This document shows positions 9,569-20,413 of a stretch of 64,000 nucleotides of DNA, piece by piece. Within the stretch, counting starts at the first letter, position 1. Each line of letters starts with the position of its first letter. The stretch is from the NCBI GenBank assembly GCA_913047325.1, contig CAJWTP010000001.1:1-64000 (forward strand), given 5' to 3'. Origin of the DNA: an uncultured Gammaproteobacteria bacterium. GTDB taxonomy: Bacteria; Pseudomonadota; Gammaproteobacteria; PS1; Pseudothioglobaceae. A program made the position numbers and the translations under genes. A model generated the notes under the pieces. It was not told where the DNA came from and did not search any database. It saw only the letters and a program-made list of their open reading frames with translations.

Positions 9569-10411
9569 ATGTCTATTGAGTCAGAAATTAATAACAACCT
9601 CGGCTATAACGTTATTAGTAAAGTAACAATTAAAGATAGCGCTATAAAAATATACAAAATATTGACTGACAAAGATGATACATTCTTAGTTAAGTATCAA
9701 GAAAAACCAAATGACAACTTAATTAATCAAGCAAAAGAGCTTAACTTGCTTCGCGATTATATACATACACCAGAGGTGATATGGGTATCTGAACAATATC
9801 AAATACTTGAATGGATAGAAGAGAAAAGCCAGAAAAATTACCAAATTCAAATAGGTCGGGCATTAGCGAACCTTCATCGTACAACTCATTCTACATTTGG
9901 CTTTGATTTCAATAACAGTATTGGTGAAATGCCTCAATTCAATGCTATAAATACAGACATAACTTCATGGAAAGAGTTTTATTGGCAATATCGACTAAAG
10001 TATCAAATAGAGTGTGCTAACAAGTCTAAATTATTAGATCAAGCTTTATATGAACAATTACTTTCAATAGAGTCAAAACTATGTAGATATATAGATAACA
10101 TAAACAAACCATCATTACTGCATGGTGATCTTTGGTCCGGAAACGTTATTAATGGCAAAGATAATCCATATTTCATTGATTCAGCCTGTTATTTTGGACA
10201 TCGTGAAATTGATTTTGCTTTAATTCATATGTTTGGTGGATTTAATGATGATTTTTTTAATGCGTATAACGAAAAATATCAATTAGAAGAAGGTTTTGAA
10301 CAGAGAAAACCCATTTATATGCTCTATCACTACCTAAATCACCTAAATATATTTGGAAAAGGCTACTATTCTGGAGTAGAAAATTGTACAAGTTACATAT
10401 TAAACCACTAA
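9569..10411 (+). CDS. Fructosamine/ketosamine-3-kinase family protein
   Basis: IGRALANLHRTTHSTFGFDFNNSIGEMPQFN; LLHGDLWSGNVI; DSACYFGHREIDFA. Confidence 0.88.
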   Translation: MSIESEINNNLGYNVISKVTIKDSAIKIYKILTDKDDTFLVKYQEKPNDNLINQAKELNLLRDYIHTPEVIWVSEQYQILEWIEEKSQKNYQIQIGRALANLHRTTHSTFGFDFNNSIGEMPQFNAINTDITSWKEFYWQYRLKYQIECANKSKLLDQALYEQLLSIESKLCRYIDNINKPSLLHGDLWSGNVINGKDNPYFIDSACYFGHREIDFALIHMFGGFNDDFFNAYNEKYQLEEGFEQRKPIYMLYHYLNHLNIFGKGYYSGVENCTSYILNH

Positions 10412-10500
10412 AGCATCGTTTAACTCTACTTCACTTATAATAACAAGCTTATCTTGATCTGCTTGCAAAAAAACAACATTATTAATTGGATATGAAGATA

Positions 10501-11112
10501 TTACCAATTGGTGAAGTTTTTTAGCAATTGAAGGCCGTCTTTTTGTGATTTCTCAGGATGAAATTGAACCGCAAATAAGTTACCCATTGCTACAGCTGAA
10601 GTAAATTTAACGCCATATTCAGTTGTCCCTGCAACACAACTTTTGTCATTTTCCTTAACATAATAACTATGAACGCTATAAAATCTCGAATTATCTTCAA
10701 TTTTATTCCAAAGTGGGTGATTTACTACTTGTTTAACCTTATTCCAACCCATATGTGGTATTTTAAGTTGTATATTTTTAAATTTTATTACATTACCTGG
10801 GATTATCGAAAGTCCTTTCGTGCCATTATTTTCCTCGCTAAAATCGAATAACAGCTGTAAACCGAGACAGATACCAAGAAAAGGCCTTTCATTAGCTGCC
10901 TTTTTAATAGCCTCATTCAATTTATGCTCCTTGAGTGCTGTCATACAAGCGCCCATTGCACCTTGACCTGGGAAAACTACTCGATCTGCTTCTGCAATTG
11001 TATTTAAATTATTGGTGAGTACGCAGTAATCATTTGGGGCAACGTATTCAAGTGCTTTCTGAACAGAACGGACATTACCCATTCCATAATCAATGATTGC
11101 AATTGTTTGCAC
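10501..11112 (-). CDS. hisH: Imidazole glycerol phosphate synthase subunit HisH
   Basis: IDYGMGNVRSV, FPGQGAMG, GICLGLQLLF, FHPEKS. Confidence 0.96.
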   Translation of the reverse strand: MQTIAIIDYGMGNVRSVQKALEYVAPNDYCVLTNNLNTIAEADRVVFPGQGAMGACMTALKEHKLNEAIKKAANERPFLGICLGLQLLFDFSEENNGTKGLSIIPGNVIKFKNIQLKIPHMGWNKVKQVVNHPLWNKIEDNSRFYSVHSYYVKENDKSCVAGTTEYGVKFTSAVAMGNLFAVQFHPEKSQKDGLQLLKNFTNW

Positions 11113-11142
11113 GTGTCTATCTATTCCTAAAAAAGAATCTAA

Positions 11143-11724
11143 TTATAGTGAGCCCTTAGTTGATGGTATTGTATCTAGCTGGCGCTCATCTTTAGTAATC
11201 GCCATACGAAGAGCTCTACCAAAAGCTTTAAAGACCGTTTCTGCCTGATGATGAGAATTAATACCCTTTATATTGTCAATGTGGAGAGTTACTAAGGCAT
11301 GATTTGCAAATCCTTGAAAAAACTCTCTAATTAAGTCAACATCAAATGTCCCGACCCTTTCTCTGGTGAAACTTATCCCCAATTCCAATCCTGGTCGGCC
11401 TGAAAGATCAAGCACAACTCTTGATAACGCTTCATCGAGAGGTACGTAAGAATGTCCATACCTTGTTAAACCCTTTTTATCTCCGACAGCCTGGAAAAAA
11501 GCCTGACCAAAGGCGATACCGATATCTTCAACCGAATGATGGTCATCTATTTCGGTGTCGCCATCACAAATAATTGTCAAGTCCATTAAACCATGACGGG
11601 CTATTTGGTCTAGCATGTGATCTAAGAAGGGTACGCCTGTTTCTATATTAGCCTTACCAGTGCCATATAGTTCTAGGCAGACTTTAATATCTGTCTCGTT
11701 GGTTTTTCGCTCAATTGTAATCAT
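11143..11724 (-). CDS. hisB: Imidazoleglycerol-phosphate dehydratase
   Basis: [48 protein letters not shown]. Confidence 0.97.
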   Translation of the reverse strand: MITIERKTNETDIKVCLELYGTGKANIETGVPFLDHMLDQIARHGLMDLTIICDGDTEIDDHHSVEDIGIAFGQAFFQAVGDKKGLTRYGHSYVPLDEALSRVVLDLSGRPGLELGISFTRERVGTFDVDLIREFFQGFANHALVTLHIDNIKGINSHHQAETVFKAFGRALRMAITKDERQLDTIPSTKGSL

Positions 11725-11738
11725 AAGCGAATTTTATC

Positions 11739-12779
11739 TTAAGCTAAATAGTCTTTGATGAGTATTTCAGCTATTTGAATAGAGTTTAATGCTGCACCCT
11801 TCCTTACATTGTCAGACACCACCCATAGGTTAAGCCCTCTTTCATGACTAATATCCTCACGGATACGACTCACGAAGGTTGCGTCACTATTTGTGGCTTC
11901 TATAAAGGGCGTTGCGTAGCCACCGTCCCTCCTATCATCCATGACTGTTACACCGTCTGCTTTTTCAAGTAGTTTACGTGCTTCTATAGCTGTAATTTTC
12001 TGTTTTGTTTCGATGTGAACAGCCTCAGAGTGGCCATAGACAACCGGAATCCTGACCGCGGTTGGGTTAACCAATATATCTTCGTCTTCGAAGATCTTTT
12101 GTGTTTCCCATACCATCTTCATTTCTTCCTTGGTGTAGCCGTTCTCTTGGAAAACGTCAATATGTGGAATCGCATTGAAGGCGATTTGCTTTGGATAGAC
12201 TTCTATTTCAACCTCTTTCCCATTTAATAAGTTTGCTGTTTGATTTGTAAGCTCTGTTATAGCTTCTTTGCCTGTCCCCGAAACTGCTTGATAAGTTGCT
12301 ACATTGATACGTTCAATGCCAACAGCATCATATATTGGCTTCAATGCCACCAACATCTGAATAGTTGAACAGTTTGGATTAGCAATAATGTTGCGGTTAG
12401 TGTAGTCACTAATGGTATGAGCATTGACTTCTGGCACTACTAATGGAATATCCTTATCACGACGAAAATGTGCTGTATTATCAATAACAATACAGCCAGC
12501 TTTTGCTGCGATTGGAGCATAAATTTCAGAAATATGACCGCCGGCAGAAAACAGGCCAATCTGAGCTTTTGAGAAATCGAAAGTATCCAGATCTGCTACA
12601 GTCCAAGATTTACCTTGGCAAGTTATTTTGGTTCCAGCGGAACGTTTTGAAGCTAAAGGGTACAAATTATTGATTGGGAAATTTCTCTCATCCAAGATAG
12701 AAATCAGTACTTCACCCACTGCACCGGTTGCACCCACGATAGCGACATCATATTTATTACTCATATCAAAAGAAAACAT
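11739..12779 (-). CDS. asd: Aspartate-semialdehyde dehydrogenase (true start possibly 12764)
   Basis: VAIVGATGAVGEVLI, ANPNCSTIQM, YQAVSGTGKEA. Confidence 0.96.
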   Translation of the reverse strand: MFSFDMSNKYDVAIVGATGAVGEVLISILDERNFPINNLYPLASKRSAGTKITCQGKSWTVADLDTFDFSKAQIGLFSAGGHISEIYAPIAAKAGCIVIDNTAHFRRDKDIPLVVPEVNAHTISDYTNRNIIANPNCSTIQMLVALKPIYDAVGIERINVATYQAVSGTGKEAITELTNQTANLLNGKEVEIEVYPKQIAFNAIPHIDVFQENGYTKEEMKMVWETQKIFEDEDILVNPTAVRIPVVYGHSEAVHIETKQKITAIEARKLLEKADGVTVMDDRRDGGYATPFIEATNSDATFVSRIREDISHERGLNLWVVSDNVRKGAALNSIQIAEILIKDYLA

Positions 12780-12897
12780 TAAAAAAAGTGATTATACAAA
12801 CTACTGAGTACAATAAACATAAATATATTCAACGTTAGCTTTGAAATAATTCATTTGGAAGGCCTTTTAGAGTGATTACCGAATTATTTTAAGGTCA

Positions 12898-13788
12898 TTA
12901 AGGAATATCTCTACCCAGTGCAGCAGCATAAAGATAAAACCAAGTATCTCTATCCATCTTAACTTTAAGAGCATCGGAAATTTTTGATATCCTCTCGATA
13001 TTATTAGTCCCCATCACAGGGATTATATTGGCTGGATGAGCTAAAATCCAAGCAACAGCAACTGCTGCCCTACCCACGCCTTGATCAGCTGCAACTTTAT
13101 CGAGAGCCAGCCCAAGCTGACTTCTGCCAGTCATTAACCCTCCACCACCAAGTGGTGACCAGGCCATTACCGGGGTTGCAAGTTCTTGATGAAAAGCAAG
13201 ATCTCCGTTTGTCAAGGCTTCATGCGCAGTCAAAGAAATCTCTATCTGATTGGTAGCTAACTGAGTTTTCATACCGGATTGTAACAAATTCCAATCCCAA
13301 GGCTTAAAGTTAGAGACACCTATAGCTCGAACCTTCCCAGAGGAAACGATATCATCGAGAGCTCTCCCGAGATCTCTGTGATCTACAAAGGGGTCGGGGC
13401 GATGAACCAGAAGAAGGTCAATATAATCTGTTGACATATTTATCAACGATGTATCCACTGACGCACAGATATGTTCTCTAGAAGTGTCGTATTGCGCTAC
13501 CTGTATATTCGGATATTTATTGGACGGAACAACGATTCCACATTTCGTGACAATTTCCATCTTATCTCTTAAAGAAGGATTTGCCTTTAATGCTTTTCCA
13601 AATAGAGCCTCGGAAGTATATAAGCCATAAACAGCGGCTTGGTCAAAGGTAGTTATTCCTTGATCTAAACAAGAATTTATCTTTGCATCTATGTGCTTAA
13701 TAGAAGTATCAGCGTCATCAGCTAGTCGCCACATGCCATAAACAATTCTACTAAATTCGAGTGAACTTAATAAATTTACGCGATCCAT
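12898..13788 (-). CDS. Aldo/keto reductase
   Basis: FDQAAVYG, VHRPDPFVDHRDLG, AIGVSNFKPW, PVMGTNNIERI. Confidence 0.9.
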   Translation of the reverse strand: MDRVNLLSSLEFSRIVYGMWRLADDADTSIKHIDAKINSCLDQGITTFDQAAVYGLYTSEALFGKALKANPSLRDKMEIVTKCGIVVPSNKYPNIQVAQYDTSREHICASVDTSLINMSTDYIDLLLVHRPDPFVDHRDLGRALDDIVSSGKVRAIGVSNFKPWDWNLLQSGMKTQLATNQIEISLTAHEALTNGDLAFHQELATPVMAWSPLGGGGLMTGRSQLGLALDKVAADQGVGRAAVAVAWILAHPANIIPVMGTNNIERISKISDALKVKMDRDTWFYLYAAALGRDIP

Positions 13789-13802
13789 ATTATCAATTAA
13801 CT

Positions 13803-14543
13803 TTATACAGGATTATCAATCTCGATATATTGATGCTGTAATTGAAAGGTCTTACTTAAGTGCTCACATAGAGCTTGAATGCCGTACCGTTCAGTAGCAT
13901 GATGTCCGGCTGCGATATATGTGAGGTTATTTTCTAGTGCGGCAGCAGGTGTTTTTTCTGATACTTCGCCGCTCAAATATAGCCCTACATCGAGTGTTAT
14001 AGCCTCATCGATGTAGTTTTGTGCGCCACCAGTACACCAACTCACTCTTCGAATCTTTTCTTCCTGATTTCCGAATACCTGTGGCACTCTCTCAAGTTTT
14101 TGCTCTATGCGAGATGTAAAGTCACTTAAGCTAATATTTAAGTCACCCTGCCATAGCAGGCTACCCTCAACAGGTTTCATGTTTTGAATATCTAAAAGTT
14201 TTCCAAGTTGCACATTATTACCTACCTCTGGATGTGCGTCTAAGGGGAGGTGATAACCAAAAAGGTTTATATTATGAGACAACAACAAGGAAACCTTTCG
14301 ACGTTTTGCACCTCTAATGATTTGATCTTCGTCTTTCCAAAAAATACCGTGATGTACAAAAATAGCATCTGCCTTTTCATCAATAGCGCGTTCAATCAGA
14401 GCTAAGTTTGCACTAACTCCACTAACAATGCTTGTGATATTTTCAGTACCTTCAATCTGCAACCCGTTCGAGCAATAGTCTTTAAACGCGGTAACATTAA
14501 GGTACTCGTTGCAGTAATTATCTAGCTCTTTACGATTAACCAT
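13803..14543 (-). CDS. Nif3-like dinuclear metal center protein (YbgI family)
   Basis: FVHHGIFWK, GYHLPLDAHPEVGNN, WCTGGAQNYI, GHHATERYGI. Confidence 0.92.
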   Translation of the reverse strand: MVNRKELDNYCNEYLNVTAFKDYCSNGLQIEGTENITSIVSGVSANLALIERAIDEKADAIFVHHGIFWKDEDQIIRGAKRRKVSLLLSHNINLFGYHLPLDAHPEVGNNVQLGKLLDIQNMKPVEGSLLWQGDLNISLSDFTSRIEQKLERVPQVFGNQEEKIRRVSWCTGGAQNYIDEAITLDVGLYLSGEVSEKTPAAALENNLTYIAAGHHATERYGIQALCEHLSKTFQLQHQYIEIDNPV

Positions 14544-15597
14544 AGTAGCTTTTTAAATGCTCTAGAAATTGACTGTTTTCTTCTGGATTACCAACAGTTA
14601 CGCGTATACAGTTTTTAAGTTGCGGATGTTTGGCGAAACTCTTAACCAGTATTCTACTCTCTATTAATGATGCAAATAGCGATGCTGCATCATCGACTTT
14701 GACTAATAGAAAATTTGCCTGCGAAGGATAGACGGTAATATTAGAAATCTTCATCAACTCTTCAAATAGGCGCCCTCTCTCATTAACAATAATCCTTGCA
14801 TTTGCAACGATATGACTCTTTTCCTTTAACAGAAAGTTAGCACTTGCTTGAGTTAGGGTGTTGATGTTATAGGGTAATCTTAGTTTATCTAACTCTCGGA
14901 CAGTATCCTTGTTGGCAATCAACAAACCGAGCCTCAGACCAGCAAATCCTATCTTCGATACAGTTCTTAGAAGCGCCATATTAGGATAATTACTAACCTC
15001 ATCGAGAAAACTATCCTTGCAGTAGGCATAATAAGCCTCATCAACAACAACTAAGGCATCACTCTCTTTAATAATTGTTAGGATCGTTTCACGATTAAAT
15101 GCATTACCTGTTGGATTATTGGGGTAAGCAATAAAGATTATTTTAGGTTTGACACGATGAATCTCTTCAAGTGTTGTATTTAAGTTGATTTGATAGTTTT
15201 CGTCCAATAAAACGCCATGGTAATTGAGTCTGGTAAATTTTGCTATCATCTCGTACATAACGAAACTTGGTTCAACACCTAAAACGGTGTCGCCAGTTTC
15301 ACAAGCCAAAGACATTAATTGAATCAACTCATCTGACCCGTTACCGAGCAAAATATCGAGCTCATTAGGTATATCCATGAGAGATCTAAGAGTCTGTTGC
15401 ACCTCTTCAGCATTGGCATCAGGGTAGCGATTTAATGCCGCCTCAGACAAGCACTCAAGGTAGGGCCGAATTAAGTCCTGAGGAACCAAAAAGGGACTTT
15501 CCATAGCATCAAGCTTTATCATATTTATTGAACTTGGGACATGATAAGCCTTAATGTCTTGGACTTCTTTTCTTAACCATTGATCAATAAATTTCAT
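14536..15597 (-). CDS. hisC: Histidinol-phosphate aminotransferase (start trimmed to MKFIDQW)
   Basis: LLGNGSDELIQL, YPNNPTGNAFN, DEAYYAY, SKIGFAGLRLG. Confidence 0.95.
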   Translation of the reverse strand: MKFIDQWLRKEVQDIKAYHVPSSINMIKLDAMESPFLVPQDLIRPYLECLSEAALNRYPDANAEEVQQTLRSLMDIPNELDILLGNGSDELIQLMSLACETGDTVLGVEPSFVMYEMIAKFTRLNYHGVLLDENYQINLNTTLEEIHRVKPKIIFIAYPNNPTGNAFNRETILTIIKESDALVVVDEAYYAYCKDSFLDEVSNYPNMALLRTVSKIGFAGLRLGLLIANKDTVRELDKLRLPYNINTLTQASANFLLKEKSHIVANARIIVNERGRLFEELMKISNITVYPSQANFLLVKVDDAASLFASLIESRILVKSFAKHPQLKNCIRVTVGNPEENSQFLEHLKSYYG

Positions 15598-15598
15598 G

Positions 15599-16372
15599 CT
15601 ATTTTGGCAAGTTACGGTTAGGATGGTACTGCATTTTACCCAGCTTTTTTGCATTCAATAAAGTTTGATAAGTATAGTCGAGCGCCCTCCCACAAGCAAC
15701 ATTAACCGCCACACCTGAGGCTACCAATGCACCAATTGCGCTTGATAGAGTACAGCCGGAGCCGTGATATTTGTCTGGTAGTTTATTGTAACAAAAGCGC
15801 TCCACTAACTTTGAATCATGGTACAAACGATGTTCAATATCAGCATCAGAACTATCAGCAGTTGTAACCAAAACCCAAGGGCAATTGAGACTTGCTATCG
15901 CTGACCGTTCGTCTAGTCCAGGTGCTAGACGACTCAGTTCGTCCAAATTGGGCGTTAAAATTGTCACCATCGGGATAAGCTCGCTTCTCATAAAATCGAT
16001 TGCAGCGTCGTCTAAAAGTTTTTCTTCATTCCCTGAGCTGATGATAGGGTCATGGACAATAGTTAGATCGGACTTCGCTTTCAGTAGTCTAGTTATTGTT
16101 TTGATTTGATCTAATGACCCTAATAAACCAATTTTTACGGTTTGAAAAGGTATATCCTCAGACAGTAGTTTAAACTGCGTTTCGATTAGCTTTTGACTTG
16201 TTACCTCAACCAGTTCTACTTCCTGAGTGTTTTGAGCTGTGAGTGTAGTGACAATTGGAAGCGCTGAAATACCAAACTGGTTAATAGTTTCAATGTCTGC
16301 CGAGATCCCGGCTCCACCAGTTGGATCGAGTCCAGAGAAAAGTAAAACAGTATCGGCTTTAAGACCAGCCAC
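15599..16372 (-). CDS. thiD: Hydroxymethylpyrimidine (phosphate) kinase
   Basis: LFSGLDPTGGAGISADIETI; DPIISSGNEEKLL; YHGSGCTLSSAIGALVASG. Confidence 0.93.
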   Translation of the reverse strand: MAGLKADTVLLFSGLDPTGGAGISADIETINQFGISALPIVTTLTAQNTQEVELVEVTSQKLIETQFKLLSEDIPFQTVKIGLLGSLDQIKTITRLLKAKSDLTIVHDPIISSGNEEKLLDDAAIDFMRSELIPMVTILTPNLDELSRLAPGLDERSAIASLNCPWVLVTTADSSDADIEHRLYHDSKLVERFCYNKLPDKYHGSGCTLSSAIGALVASGVAVNVACGRALDYTYQTLLNAKKLGKMQYHPNRNLPK

Positions 16373-16375
16373 TGG

Positions 16376-17017
16376 TTATGGAGATTCTTTTTGAATCAGA
16401 TAATCCACCACCTCAAAAATCCTCTGTTCACTTCCAGCGTGATTTGCATCAACCCAATATTTTCCGTTGACAATTATTACAGGGACACCGTTTACGCGAT
16501 ATTTATAGGTATTAGATTTAGCCTTGTTAACATTAACTGCAACTGTAAAAGAATTAAACGCTTCATTCGCTTTCTCTTCATCTACGCCGTTTAATGCAAG
16601 CCAAGTAATAAAATCCTGCTGCTTTGAAAATTCTATGCCTTGTTGATGAATGGCATTAAATAATGCTGAATTTAGTCGATCAAATTCATTCAAATGTTGC
16701 AATACAAAGTAGAAAATAGCGCCGCTTTGCCATCTATCTGAAAAAACCGCTGGTTGTCGAACAAACTCCGCTCTGCTATCCATGGTTTGTAACCAATTTT
16801 CAACGTACGGTTCGAAGTTATAACAGTGCCCACAGTAATACCAAAACAACTCTCTTACCTCAATCTTATCTCCGGTATCAGTTTTTACTGCTTTATCGAG
16901 AACAACGTAATCTTCACCGGCAACGAAATCTGCTTGAGTTGTATTAGTAAAAAAAACAAATGCTGCAATAACAACAAGTGAAGACAAGGCGGTTAATTTT
17001 TTCATGTTAGCGCTCAT
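16376..17017 (-). CDS. dsbA: Thiol:disulfide interchange protein DsbA
   Basis: Signal peptide; FWYYCGHCYNFEPYV; YRVNGVPVIIVNGKYWV. Confidence 0.92.
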   Translation of the reverse strand: MSANMKKLTALSSLVVIAAFVFFTNTTQADFVAGEDYVVLDKAVKTDTGDKIEVRELFWYYCGHCYNFEPYVENWLQTMDSRAEFVRQPAVFSDRWQSGAIFYFVLQHLNEFDRLNSALFNAIHQQGIEFSKQQDFITWLALNGVDEEKANEAFNSFTVAVNVNKAKSNTYKYRVNGVPVIIVNGKYWVDANHAGSEQRIFEVVDYLIQKESP

Positions 17018-17512
17018 TTATTCAAATAATCGCTCAATTTTATACTGATTCAATTGAAAGTCTTGTTGAGATTTAAATGTTGACCAAAGATTACGATACG
17101 TAACCCTTTCGATAGGGTGTATCTCTTCTGGACTAATTTCAGCAAGTGGGGCTAATACGAAGGCATACTTTAAAATATCATCCCTAGGAACGCTCAATGT
17201 ATCAATAACTAGATCATCATACAGAACCAAGTCAAGATCGATTATTCTTGAAGAAAATTTCGGCAAGGAACGGTCTCTACCGATTGATACCTCTATAGAA
17301 CGTAGAGTAGTGACTAATTTTTCCCCCGTCATTTGGGTTGTTGTATTGACTCCAAGATTATAAAAATCATTACCCTTAAACCCTTCAGAGGGGCTTTCAA
17401 AAATTGAAGAAACAACTATATCTGTGAAACGCTGCTCAAGCGCATTAATAGCCAGACGGATGTTGTGCTTTCTGTTTTTATTTGAACCAATATTTATATG
17501 AATTCTAGCCAC
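17018..17512 (-). CDS. folK: 2-amino-4-hydroxy-6-hydroxymethyldihydropteridine pyrophosphokinase
   Basis: HINIGSNKNRKHNI; RIIDLDLVLYDD; FVLAPLAEISPEEIHP. Confidence 0.92.
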   Translation of the reverse strand: MARIHINIGSNKNRKHNIRLAINALEQRFTDIVVSSIFESPSEGFKGNDFYNLGVNTTTQMTGEKLVTTLRSIEVSIGRDRSLPKFSSRIIDLDLVLYDDLVIDTLSVPRDDILKYAFVLAPLAEISPEEIHPIERVTYRNLWSTFKSQQDFQLNQYKIERLFE

Positions 17513-17865
17513 TACTTTTTGGCTCTCTCGATTATAACGCCTACGCCTTCTGCGCCAGTAATTGCTTCGCCCTTATCAAGTTTTAATCTAACCCAATTGA
17601 CGTTAAATTCATTGATAATAATTTGACAAATCTCTTCCGCTAAACTTTCTACTAACCAAAACTCAGAAGCTTTCACAAATTCGCTAAGCCGGCGGCAAAC
17701 ATCTTTATAATTCAAAGCCTGCTCAATGTTGTCTGTGGTTGCTGCATTAGAGACATCAGCAGACATTTCAATATCTAAAACTATTTCTTGTCTAATCTCT
17801 CTTTCCCAATCATAGATACCTATAACTGTATCAACTTTAAGGCCCTTTATAAAAACAATATCCAT
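17512..17865 (-). CDS. folB: Dihydroneopterin aldolase
   Basis: IKGLKVDTVIGIYDWEREIRQEIVLDIEM; LVESLAEEI. Confidence 0.94.
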   Translation of the reverse strand: MDIVFIKGLKVDTVIGIYDWEREIRQEIVLDIEMSADVSNAATTDNIEQALNYKDVCRRLSEFVKASEFWLVESLAEEICQIIINEFNVNWVRLKLDKGEAITGAEGVGVIIERAKK

Positions 17866-18005
17866 AAAATTTCCCAGTCAATAATAATGCTAATATGATA
17901 CCTCTGGGTAGTTGATTGAATACTACAAATATAGTTAATTGGTTGATATAATTTGCCTAATAATTCTCCAACAATTACTGAAGTAAAACTTCAAAGGAAA
18001 ATCTC

Positions 18006-18590
18006 TTGATCTTATATTTCATATTTATTACAAGTTATTTAGCTGGATCCCTATCAAGCGCAATCATCGTCTGTAGGGTTGCAGGCTTGCCAGACCCCAG
18101 AACCCAGGGATCGGGGAATCCAGGTGCCACCAATGTATTAAGATTTGGTGGTAAAAAAATAGCTGCAATTGTTTTATTATCTGATGGCCTAAAGGGTGCA
18201 ATTCCAGTGCTTTTTGCAAGCTATCAAGGTTTAACGTTATTTGAAATTTGCTTGGTAGCTTTTTTTGCCTTCTTGGGCCATGTGTACCCTGTATTCTTTC
18301 ATTTCAAAGGAGGCAAGGGTGTAGCCACCTATCTTGGCGCACTAATAGCAGTAAATTACCTGGCTGGTTTGATTTTTTCTTTGGTCTGGCTACTGGTAGC
18401 GAAAGTTTTGAAAATCTCTTCGTTGTCTGCACTTATAGCAACCATTCTTTCACCTTTTTATTTCTATTTTCTTACAAATAATCTCAAAGCAACTTCAGTT
18501 ATTTGCTTGATTTGCTTATTCATTTTTTATACCCATCGGAACAACATTAAAAGGCTTATTAGAGGCAAGGAAGACATTATTCAGTCTTGA
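18006..18590 (+). CDS. plsY: Glycerol-3-phosphate acyltransferase PlsY
   Basis: YLAGSLSSAIIVCR; GSGNPGATNVLR; GHVYPVFFHFKGGKGVAT. Confidence 0.96.
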   Translation: MILYFIFITSYLAGSLSSAIIVCRVAGLPDPRTQGSGNPGATNVLRFGGKKIAAIVLLSDGLKGAIPVLFASYQGLTLFEICLVAFFAFLGHVYPVFFHFKGGKGVATYLGALIAVNYLAGLIFSLVWLLVAKVLKISSLSALIATILSPFYFYFLTNNLKATSVICLICLFIFYTHRNNIKRLIRGKEDIIQS

Positions 18591-19338
18591 TACTTACTCC
18601 TCTGTTTAGAAGATAATTAGCAATCAATGCCAACAAAATAATCATCACGATTGGCACAATAAAGGCTTTCCAAAGCTCGATAGAGCCTACACCTAAGAAT
18701 CCAAGTCTAAATGAATCCATCATATAAAAGATTGGATTAAAGACAGACAGCCCTCTCCAAAAACTTGGCAAAATCTCTATGCTGTAAAACATCCCACCCA
18801 AATAAGTTAATGGTAATAGAACAAAGTTAGGAATAATTGCAATGTCATCAAAAGTCTTGGCAAAAACAGCATTAATAAAACCGGCCAATGAAAACATAAT
18901 TGAAGTTAGAAAGAATGTAGCAATCAAAATAGTAAAGCTATACGGCCTAATTTCAACAAAAAAAGAAATAGTAAAGGTAACTGCAAGCCCAACACAAAAT
19001 CCTCTTGAAACACCTCCAGACACATACCCCGTCAGAATTACCCAGTTTGGAGTGGGAGAGACCAATAACTCTTCGAAGCTATTGTTATATTTGGTCATAA
19101 AGAAAGAAGAGACAGTGTTGGCATAAGACTGCATTATGACTGTCATCAAAATGATTCCAGGAACAATAAAATGAAGATAGTCTATTCCTTGCATTTGACC
19201 GATCCTGTCACCCATCAGTGCGCCAAATATAAGTAGATAGAGCGAAGTCGTGATTACAGGAGGCATGATAGTTTGAATCCATATACGGGCAAACCTGAGT
19301 ACCTCTTTAATTACAATAGTTTGAAATGAAATCCACAT
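18577..19338 (-). CDS. ABC-2 type transporter permease (YadH-like)
   Basis: Multi-TM ABC-2 permease pattern, PLTYLGGMFYSIEILPSFWRGLSVFNPIFYMMDSFRLGFLG; linked ATPase. Confidence 0.9.
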   Translation of the reverse strand: MWISFQTIVIKEVLRFARIWIQTIMPPVITTSLYLLIFGALMGDRIGQMQGIDYLHFIVPGIILMTVIMQSYANTVSSFFMTKYNNSFEELLVSPTPNWVILTGYVSGGVSRGFCVGLAVTFTISFFVEIRPYSFTILIATFFLTSIMFSLAGFINAVFAKTFDDIAIIPNFVLLPLTYLGGMFYSIEILPSFWRGLSVFNPIFYMMDSFRLGFLGVGSIELWKAFIVPIVMIILLALIANYLLNRGVSIKTE

Positions 19339-19348
19339 AATCTTTGCT

Positions 19349-20257
19349 TTAGTTAGTAAGCAACAAAAACAACTTTTCTAGCCTATTCTGTGCGCTTCTT
19401 AGATGAGAAACCCTAATGTTACTAGAAGCCAATTCAATGACTACATCAGAAATCGTGGTTGATTCACCCTGAAATACTTTCAAAGTATGATCATCTAATT
19501 TTTCACAATCACAATGTTCGATAGAAATATTTTCTGGCAATTTTTCCTCGCTTTCGAGGATTAATACTTGTTTTTTTGCTTTTGATAAAAGTTTTTTCAT
19601 ATCTGATTGCTCAATCAGGTCGCCTTCATCCAAAATAGCAATATTGCGACATAGAGATTCAGCCTCCTCTAGATAATGAGTGGTCAAAATAATTGTCATA
19701 CCATCTTTATTTAGTTGCGTTAAATATTGCCATATAGATTGGCGTATCTCCACGTCAACGCCTGCTGTTGGCTCATCTAGAATTAAGATTTGTGGCTCAT
19801 GCATCAATGCTCTTGCAAGCATCAGACGTCTTTTCATACCACCCGATAAGGATTGAGCAACATCAAAACGCCTATCCCACAATTCCATTTTTTTAAGGAG
19901 TAGTTCGGCTCGGAGGCTTGATTTGTCCCTAGTTATGCCAAAATACCCAGCTGAGGTTGTCAATATTTCAATGTTTGGCTGGTGTGGATTAAAATTAAAC
20001 TCCTGCGGCATCAAACCAATCATACGCTTCACTTCACTGATGTGTTTTTTCTGCTCGAGTCCATTCACTTTAACTGTACCTGAGGTGGCTTTTAATAGTC
20101 CACATATAACACCGATGGCCGTTGTTTTCCCTGCCCCATTGGAGCCCAATAGAGCAAAAAAGTCACCTTTTTGTACCCTTAGATCTATACCTTTAAGGGC
20201 AGCCAAATTGTTTGAATAGGTTTTAGTTAAACCCTCTGTAGAAAGAGCAAGTGTCAT
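19349..20257 (-). CDS. ABC transporter ATP-binding protein (YadG-like)
   Basis: LLGSNGAGKTTAIG, LSGGMKRRLMLARALMHEPQILILDEPTAGVD. Confidence 0.94.
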   Translation of the reverse strand: MTLALSTEGLTKTYSNNLAALKGIDLRVQKGDFFALLGSNGAGKTTAIGVICGLLKATSGTVKVNGLEQKKHISEVKRMIGLMPQEFNFNPHQPNIEILTTSAGYFGITRDKSSLRAELLLKKMELWDRRFDVAQSLSGGMKRRLMLARALMHEPQILILDEPTAGVDVEIRQSIWQYLTQLNKDGMTIILTTHYLEEAESLCRNIAILDEGDLIEQSDMKKLLSKAKKQVLILESEEKLPENISIEHCDCEKLDDHTLKVFQGESTTISDVVIELASSNIRVSHLRSAQNRLEKLFLLLTN

Positions 20258-20413
20258 AAATATTGAGTTAAGTTTATAGACGCATTAATGTGCAATCTAT
20301 TTTATTTAAAAAATTTACTTTATCATGTAAAAAAATTTTAACATTTATCGCCTTTATTAGGCTAATTTTGAGATAATTACTCACTTGAAAAAATAAGTTA
20401 CTTAGCGCTATTT

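Noticed and set aside
15598-15654. Apparent 56-nt overlap of thiD and hisC
   Set aside because: Artefact of the longest-ORF start; hisC homology begins at MKFIDQW (ATG at 15597), just after the thiD stop.
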